Position numbers and translations under genes: made by a program
The notes under the pieces: model-generated
The model's input: the letters and a program-made list of their open reading frames with translations, nothing else
What the model was told of the DNA's origin: nothing
Database searches by the model: none
From: RGIG6353 sp045660745
GTDB taxonomy: Bacteria > Bacillota > Clostridia > Oscillospirales > SIG627
Length of the DNA stretch: 27,194 nt
Direction of reading: 5' to 3'
NCBI GenBank assembly: GCA_045660745.1
Contig: JAZREJ010000037.1
Location: 1 to 27,194 of the forward strand
Shown: piece after piece, positions 24,421 to 27,194 of the stretch
How positions within the stretch are numbered: the first letter of the stretch is position 1
Layout: every line of letters begins with the position of its first letter

Positions 24421-25923
24421 ATGGAAAACAATACGAATAACGTCCCCGAAATCGTTGAAGAAGTCAGCCTTAACGACCAAATAATCGTTCGTCGTGAAAA
24501 GCTTGACGCTCTTCGTGAAGCGGGTGCTGACCCTTATGAAATCACAAAGTATGACGTAACAGCTTACACACAGGACATACGAGACAACTTCGAAGAGCTT
24601 GAAGGAAAAGAGGTTTCTGTTGCAGGCAGACTTATGAGCCGCCGAGACATGGGTAAGGCTAACTTCATTGACCTTCATGATGTACAGGGAAAGATTCAGA
24701 TATACGTTAAGATCGACGATATAGGTGAGGATGAATTTGCTGAATTCAAGAAATGGGACCTTGGCGATATTATCGGTGTTGAGGGCATGGTTTTCAGAAC
24801 CCGCAGAGGCGAGATATCCATTCACGCTCACAAGGTTAAGCTTCTTTCCAAGTCTCTTCTCCCCCTCCCCGAAAAATTCCACGGTCTTAAGGATCAGGAA
24901 ACCCGGTATCGTCAGAGATACCTCGACCTTATCGTTAACCCCGAAGTCAAGGATACATTTGTAAAGCGTTCTCTCATTCTTCGCGAACTTCGCGCTTATC
25001 TTGATTCTAAGGGATTTTTGGAGGTTGACACACCTATACTCACTCCTTTTGAAATAGGTGCTTCTGCCCGCCCCTTCTATACCCATCACAACACTCTTGA
25101 TATGGACATGGTACTCAGAATTGAGACCGAGCTTTATCTCAAGAGACTTATTGTAGGCGGCATGGACAGAGTTTATGAGGTTGGACGAATCTTCCGTAAC
25201 GAAGGAATGGACCCCAAGCATAACCCCGAATTTACATCCATTGAGCTTTATCAGGCATACACAGATTACTACGGAATGATGGACCTTGTTGAAGAGATGA
25301 TGAAGACTGTAACCGAAAAGGTTTGCGGTACCCTTCAGCTCAATTACCAGGGAAAGGAAATAGATCTGTCACACTGGGAAAGACTCACCATGGTAGACGC
25401 GGTTAAGAAATATAGCGGAGTTGACTTTAACGAAGTTACAACAGACGAGGAAGCAATAGCACTTGCAAAGAAGCACCACGTTGAGCTTCCTGAGGTTCCC
25501 AGCAAGGGCGCAATTATTGCTGAATTCTTTGACGCATTCGTTGAAGAGAATCTTATTCAGCCTACGTTTATTTACGACTATCCCGTTGAGATAAGCCCCC
25601 TCGCAAAGCGCAAGCCAGAGGATCCTGCATTTACAGAGCGCTTTGAGTACTTTATCAATGCAACCGAATTCGGAAATGCTTTCTCCGAGCTTAATGACCC
25701 TATAGACCAAAAGGGACGTTTTGAACGTCAGGTAGCAGAAAGACGCCAAATCGACCCCAATACCAAAGCCCAGGTTGACTATGACTATATCACGGCTCTT
25801 GAGTATGGTATGCCTCCTACGGGTGGTCTTGGCTTTGGTATAGATCGTCTTGTTATGCTCCTCACCGATAGCGCTTCTATTCGTGACGTACTCCTCTTCC
25901 CCACAATGAAGCCTTTGGACTGA
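24421..25923 (+). CDS. lysS: Lysyl-tRNA synthetase, class II
   Basis: A 500-residue class IIb synthetase that charges tRNA-Lys. The anticodon-binding OB fold lies at about 60-150 (VSVAGRLMSRRDMGKANFIDL). Catalytic motifs: motif 1 ELRAYLDSKGFLEVDTP near 183-199, motif 2 IFRNEGMDPKHNPEFTSIE near 257-275, motif 3 GLGFGIDRLVMLL near 469-481. RBS AGAGG before the ATG. Last gene of the housekeeping run; the plasmid-like/phage-like accessory region begins just after it. Confidence 0.96.
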   Translation: MENNTNNVPEIVEEVSLNDQIIVRREKLDALREAGADPYEITKYDVTAYTQDIRDNFEELEGKEVSVAGRLMSRRDMGKANFIDLHDVQGKIQIYVKIDDIGEDEFAEFKKWDLGDIIGVEGMVFRTRRGEISIHAHKVKLLSKSLLPLPEKFHGLKDQETRYRQRYLDLIVNPEVKDTFVKRSLILRELRAYLDSKGFLEVDTPILTPFEIGASARPFYTHHNTLDMDMVLRIETELYLKRLIVGGMDRVYEVGRIFRNEGMDPKHNPEFTSIELYQAYTDYYGMMDLVEEMMKTVTEKVCGTLQLNYQGKEIDLSHWERLTMVDAVKKYSGVDFNEVTTDEEAIALAKKHHVELPEVPSKGAIIAEFFDAFVEENLIQPTFIYDYPVEISPLAKRKPEDPAFTERFEYFINATEFGNAFSELNDPIDQKGRFERQVAERRQIDPNTKAQVDYDYITALEYGMPPTGGLGFGIDRLVMLLTDSASIRDVLLFPTMKPLD

Positions 25924-26060
25924 TAAATTTCGGAAAAAACCAGTAGTTATGCGGGTTTTCGGTGGTTTAGCACCTTGAAAAACCACGCCACTACGCCAAC
26001 TACTACGCCAATTTTCACAAGAGATTTGCAGAGAAAAGTCACTATGATAGGTTAAAAATC
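25924..26060. other. Non-coding lysS downstream region with short repeats
   Basis: No credible gene on either strand. CTACGCCAA occurs at 25991 and 26003, twelve bases apart, with a related CACGCCA just before. It lies between lysS and the first terminator, at the border of the accessory region, so it might be an attachment-site remnant; nothing proves this. Confidence 0.35.
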
Positions 26061-26091
26061 AAGCGCCGTGCAGTTCGCACGGCGCTTTCTT
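26061..26091 (+). terminator. Strong intrinsic terminator, end of the lysS unit
   Basis: Perfect 11-bp stem AAGCGCCGTGC / GCACGGCGCTT with a five-base loop followed by TCTT. It is 137 bases beyond the lysS stop. Confidence 0.85.
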
Positions 26092-26153
26092 CGTATATAA
26101 CGATGGTTTTTGAGCAGATGTCTGTTAAACAGTTTGTCGTTGGTTCAATAAGT

Positions 26154-26188
26154 AAAGGACGGTAACCAATTTTGGTCAACGTCCTTTT
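26154..26188. terminator. Two-tiered hairpin after the XRE gene, likely terminator
   Basis: An outer stem AAAGGACG / CGTCCTTT encloses an inner ACCA/TGGT stem. It lies nine bases beyond the stop of the minus-strand repressor, with a T run on each side, and could end transcripts from both directions. The stretch 26092-26153 holds no other recognised feature. Confidence 0.6.
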
Positions 26189-26196
26189 GCTTGCTG

Positions 26197-26508
26197 TTAT
26201 TTATCGTTCAGCCGCTCGGCTGTGCTAATCAAGACGTTCAAATCCGCCTCAGACATATTGCGTGTCAGCTCATACAATTTCTGAACCAACTGCGGCTCGG
26301 CAATGTCCTCGTCAAAGAACTCCCTGGGTGTTACACAAAGATACTCACAGATATAGAGAAATTCGCCCAAGGACGGCACAGATCTGCCGGAGGATATGCT
26401 TTGCATATAACTCTTGCTATGTCCCAAGTCAGTACTCATTCTATATTCAGAGACATTCTTTTTCGTCCTTAAAACAGAAATTCGGTCTCTAATAAACTGA
26501 AGCTCCAT
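26197..26508 (-). CDS. XRE-family (Cro/CI-like) helix-turn-helix repressor
   Basis: A 103-residue protein. Residues about 6-60 form the Cro/CI helix-turn-helix (IRDRISVLRTKKNVSEYRMS ... YMQSISSGRSVPSLGEFLYICEYL), followed by a helical tail with an acidic EFFDEDIAEP stretch and a final helix. These regulators usually repress their own gene and a divergent one in phages and integrative elements. ATG at 26508 with GAGGTG upstream; a GTG nine bases earlier overlaps the RBS. The divergent region holds a set of repeated half-sites that fit its likely operator. Confidence 0.9.
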   Translation of the reverse strand: MELQFIRDRISVLRTKKNVSEYRMSTDLGHSKSYMQSISSGRSVPSLGEFLYICEYLCVTPREFFDEDIAEPQLVQKLYELTRNMSEADLNVLISTAERLNDK

Positions 26509-26545
26509 CGTTAACACCTCGCTTTCTAATATTGTATAATAATTT

Positions 26546-26607
26546 TAGCGGTAATATTCACGATTAAATTACCGATTGCAGTTGACAATTACCGCTAGTA
26601 TCGGTAT
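26546..26607. promoter_or_regulatory. Operator array between the XRE and SLOG genes
   Basis: Four copies of a half-site ATTACCG(C/A)T: reverse at 26546-26555 (TAGCGGTAAT), forward at 26568-26576, forward at 26588-26597 (ATTACCGCTA, an exact 10-bp inverted match to the first) and reverse at 26600-26606 (ATCGGTA, matching the second). They overlap the spacer and -10 of the rightward promoter. Confidence 0.75.
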
Positions 26608-26610
26608 AAT
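26582..26610 (+). promoter_or_regulatory. Consensus promoter of the SLOG gene
   Basis: TTGACA (26582-26587), exactly 17 bases, TATAAT (26605-26610); a perfect match to the consensus. The operator half-sites inside it imply tight repression by the divergent XRE protein. Confidence 0.9.
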
Positions 26611-26658
26611 AATAGGTGGAGTGCAAACTATTAACAGTAAAGTGGTGTATAGGACGAT

Positions 26659-27072
26659 ATGCTTAAGATTTTTACAGTAGCATTTTTTGCTCACCGATAC
26701 GTGGATAATATCATAAAGGTAGAGAACCTTCTGGAAGAGCAAATACGGAAGCTTATTGACGAAAATGAGTACGTGGATTTTTTGGTCGGGAGGAATGGAG
26801 ACTTCGATCAGTGCGTATCTTCCTCTGCACTTCGAGTACGAAAAAATCATAGGGACGATAACAGCTCTCTTGTTTTGGTGTTGCCGTATCCTATAGCTGA
26901 GTACCTTAATAACGAAAATTACTTTCACGACTATTACACCGACATAGAGATCTCCCACACCGCATCGGTGGCACACCCGAAGTCTGCTATCCAAATTCGC
27001 AACCGGGAAATGGCAAACCGTTTGGATATGATGATGGATGAGCAGAAACCCAAGAGTCATGACCACCGGTAA
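26659..27072 (+). CDS. SLOG-domain (DUF1273/YpsA-like) protein, probably truncated
   Basis: A 137-residue protein whose first about 118 residues match a SLOG nucleotide-ligand fold: KIFTVAFFAHRYVDN (the common start is GHR), LLEEQIRKLI, EYVDFLVGRNGDFDQCVSSSALRVRK near 38-63, and RNREMANRLDMM near 114. Full-length relatives continue with a second conserved half (a GGAYQT-like stretch) of about 40 residues; here the frame leaves the family pattern near residue 125 and stops at 27072, immediately before or within a hairpin-rich segment. SLOG proteins bind or make nucleotide signals and occur in defence islands and mobile elements. RBS AGGA four bases before the ATG. Family call moderate, truncation inferred. 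Confidence 0.65.
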   Translation: MLKIFTVAFFAHRYVDNIIKVENLLEEQIRKLIDENEYVDFLVGRNGDFDQCVSSSALRVRKNHRDDNSSLVLVLPYPIAEYLNNENYFHDYYTDIEISHTASVAHPKSAIQIRNREMANRLDMMMDEQKPKSHDHR

Positions 27073-27191
27073 AACCGGTGGCATGCACTTAGCCTATAAG
27101 GCTATTATGTTGGCGGCGCCTCAAGGCGCGCCGAAACGGTTTGCCAACCGCATAACATTTACAGGCTGCCCCACAAGTGGGGCGGTCTTTT
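27063..27191 (+). ncRNA. Candidate structured RNA (hairpin array) at the window edge
   Basis: Consecutive stems: 27063-27081 (7 bp, CCACCGG/CCGGTGG), 27090-27104 (6 bp), 27116-27129 (GCGCC UCAA GGCGC), 27137-27150 (CGGTT/AACCG), a long-range TTATG/CATAA pair (27105-27109 with 27151-27155) closing the latter two into a multibranch loop, and a GC-rich hairpin at 27166-27185 followed by TCTTTT, which looks like a terminator. It is more GC-rich than the neighbourhood. No known RNA family assigned; it might be the structured end of a mobile element that continues beyond the window. Confidence 0.5.
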
Positions 27192-27194
27192 ATT

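Noticed and set aside
24412..25221. Long antisense reading frame (269 codons) opposite lysS
   Set aside because: It lies wholly within lysS, whose catalytic motifs are intact; composition follows the complementary codons and no RBS or domain is seen.
25369..25986. Antisense frame of 205 codons at the lysS 3' end
   Set aside because: Mostly opposite lysS codons; the extra part beyond lysS has no recognisable similarity.
25988..26012. CTACGCCAA repeats as a CRISPR fragment
   Set aside because: Units are too short and too close, with no spacer-length pattern.
27063..27191. Calling the hairpin array a HEARO/omega RNA outright
   Set aside because: No IscB gene is visible in the window and no covariance search could be run, so it is kept only as a hypothesis.

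Overview
This window reads as chromosomal DNA of a low-to-moderate GC Gram-positive anaerobe of the class Clostridia. I would guess an uncultured gut Oscillospirales/Eubacteriales-type bacterium, but genus cannot be fixed from sequence alone. The reasons are AGGAGG-type ribosome binding sites before nearly every gene, several TTG/GTG starts, textbook TTGACA-17-TATAAT promoters, an SLH-domain surface protein, type III glutamine synthetase, and the order rsmE / PucR-like regulator / ftsE / ftsX / M23 peptidase / S41 protease / greA / lysS.

Layout. (1) 1-8 kb, minus strand, is a cell-envelope block. A large secreted SLH protein with a phosphodiester-glycosidase (NAGPA) domain is followed by an ECF sigma factor, its overlapping membrane-anchored putative anti-sigma factor, and a lipoprotein built from a duplicated 128-residue unit. 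After an intrinsic terminator come an MBOAT O-acyltransferase and an AlgX/AlgJ-like SGNH protein, together a polysaccharide O-acetylation pair. (2) 8.1-12.7 kb, plus strand, is a tight operon acpP - glnN (GSIII) - esterase - pgi with a clear promoter and terminator. (3) 12.76-16.2 kb is a compact foreign module: phage terminase small and large subunits and a large serine recombinase, with no portal, capsid or tail gene. The recombinase RBS and TTG start lie in one arm of a 31-bp imperfect inverted repeat whose other arm carries a mirror-image RBS and TTG start. (4) 16.3-25.9 kb is housekeeping: a small P-loop protein, prmA, rsmE, a PucR/CdaR-type regulator, ftsEX with an EnvC-like activator and a CtpA-like protease, greA and lysS. 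(5) 25.9-27.2 kb is an accessory region. It holds an XRE repressor divergent from an apparently truncated SLOG (DUF1273-like) protein, an operator array between them, and a run of GC-rich hairpins at the window edge that looks like a structured RNA or the end of a mobile element.

How the parts fit. The left block concerns surface polysaccharide and envelope stress. The central operon makes glutamine and interconverts Glc-6-P and Fru-6-P, the two inputs of GlmS amino-sugar synthesis. The ftsEX/M23/S41 cluster controls peptidoglycan cleavage at division. The best candidates for something undescribed are the terminase-recombinase module with its mirrored start-codon palindrome (12.8-16.2 kb) and the structured-RNA candidate with the operator-controlled SLOG gene (26.5-27.2 kb). 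No tRNA, rRNA or CRISPR array was seen.
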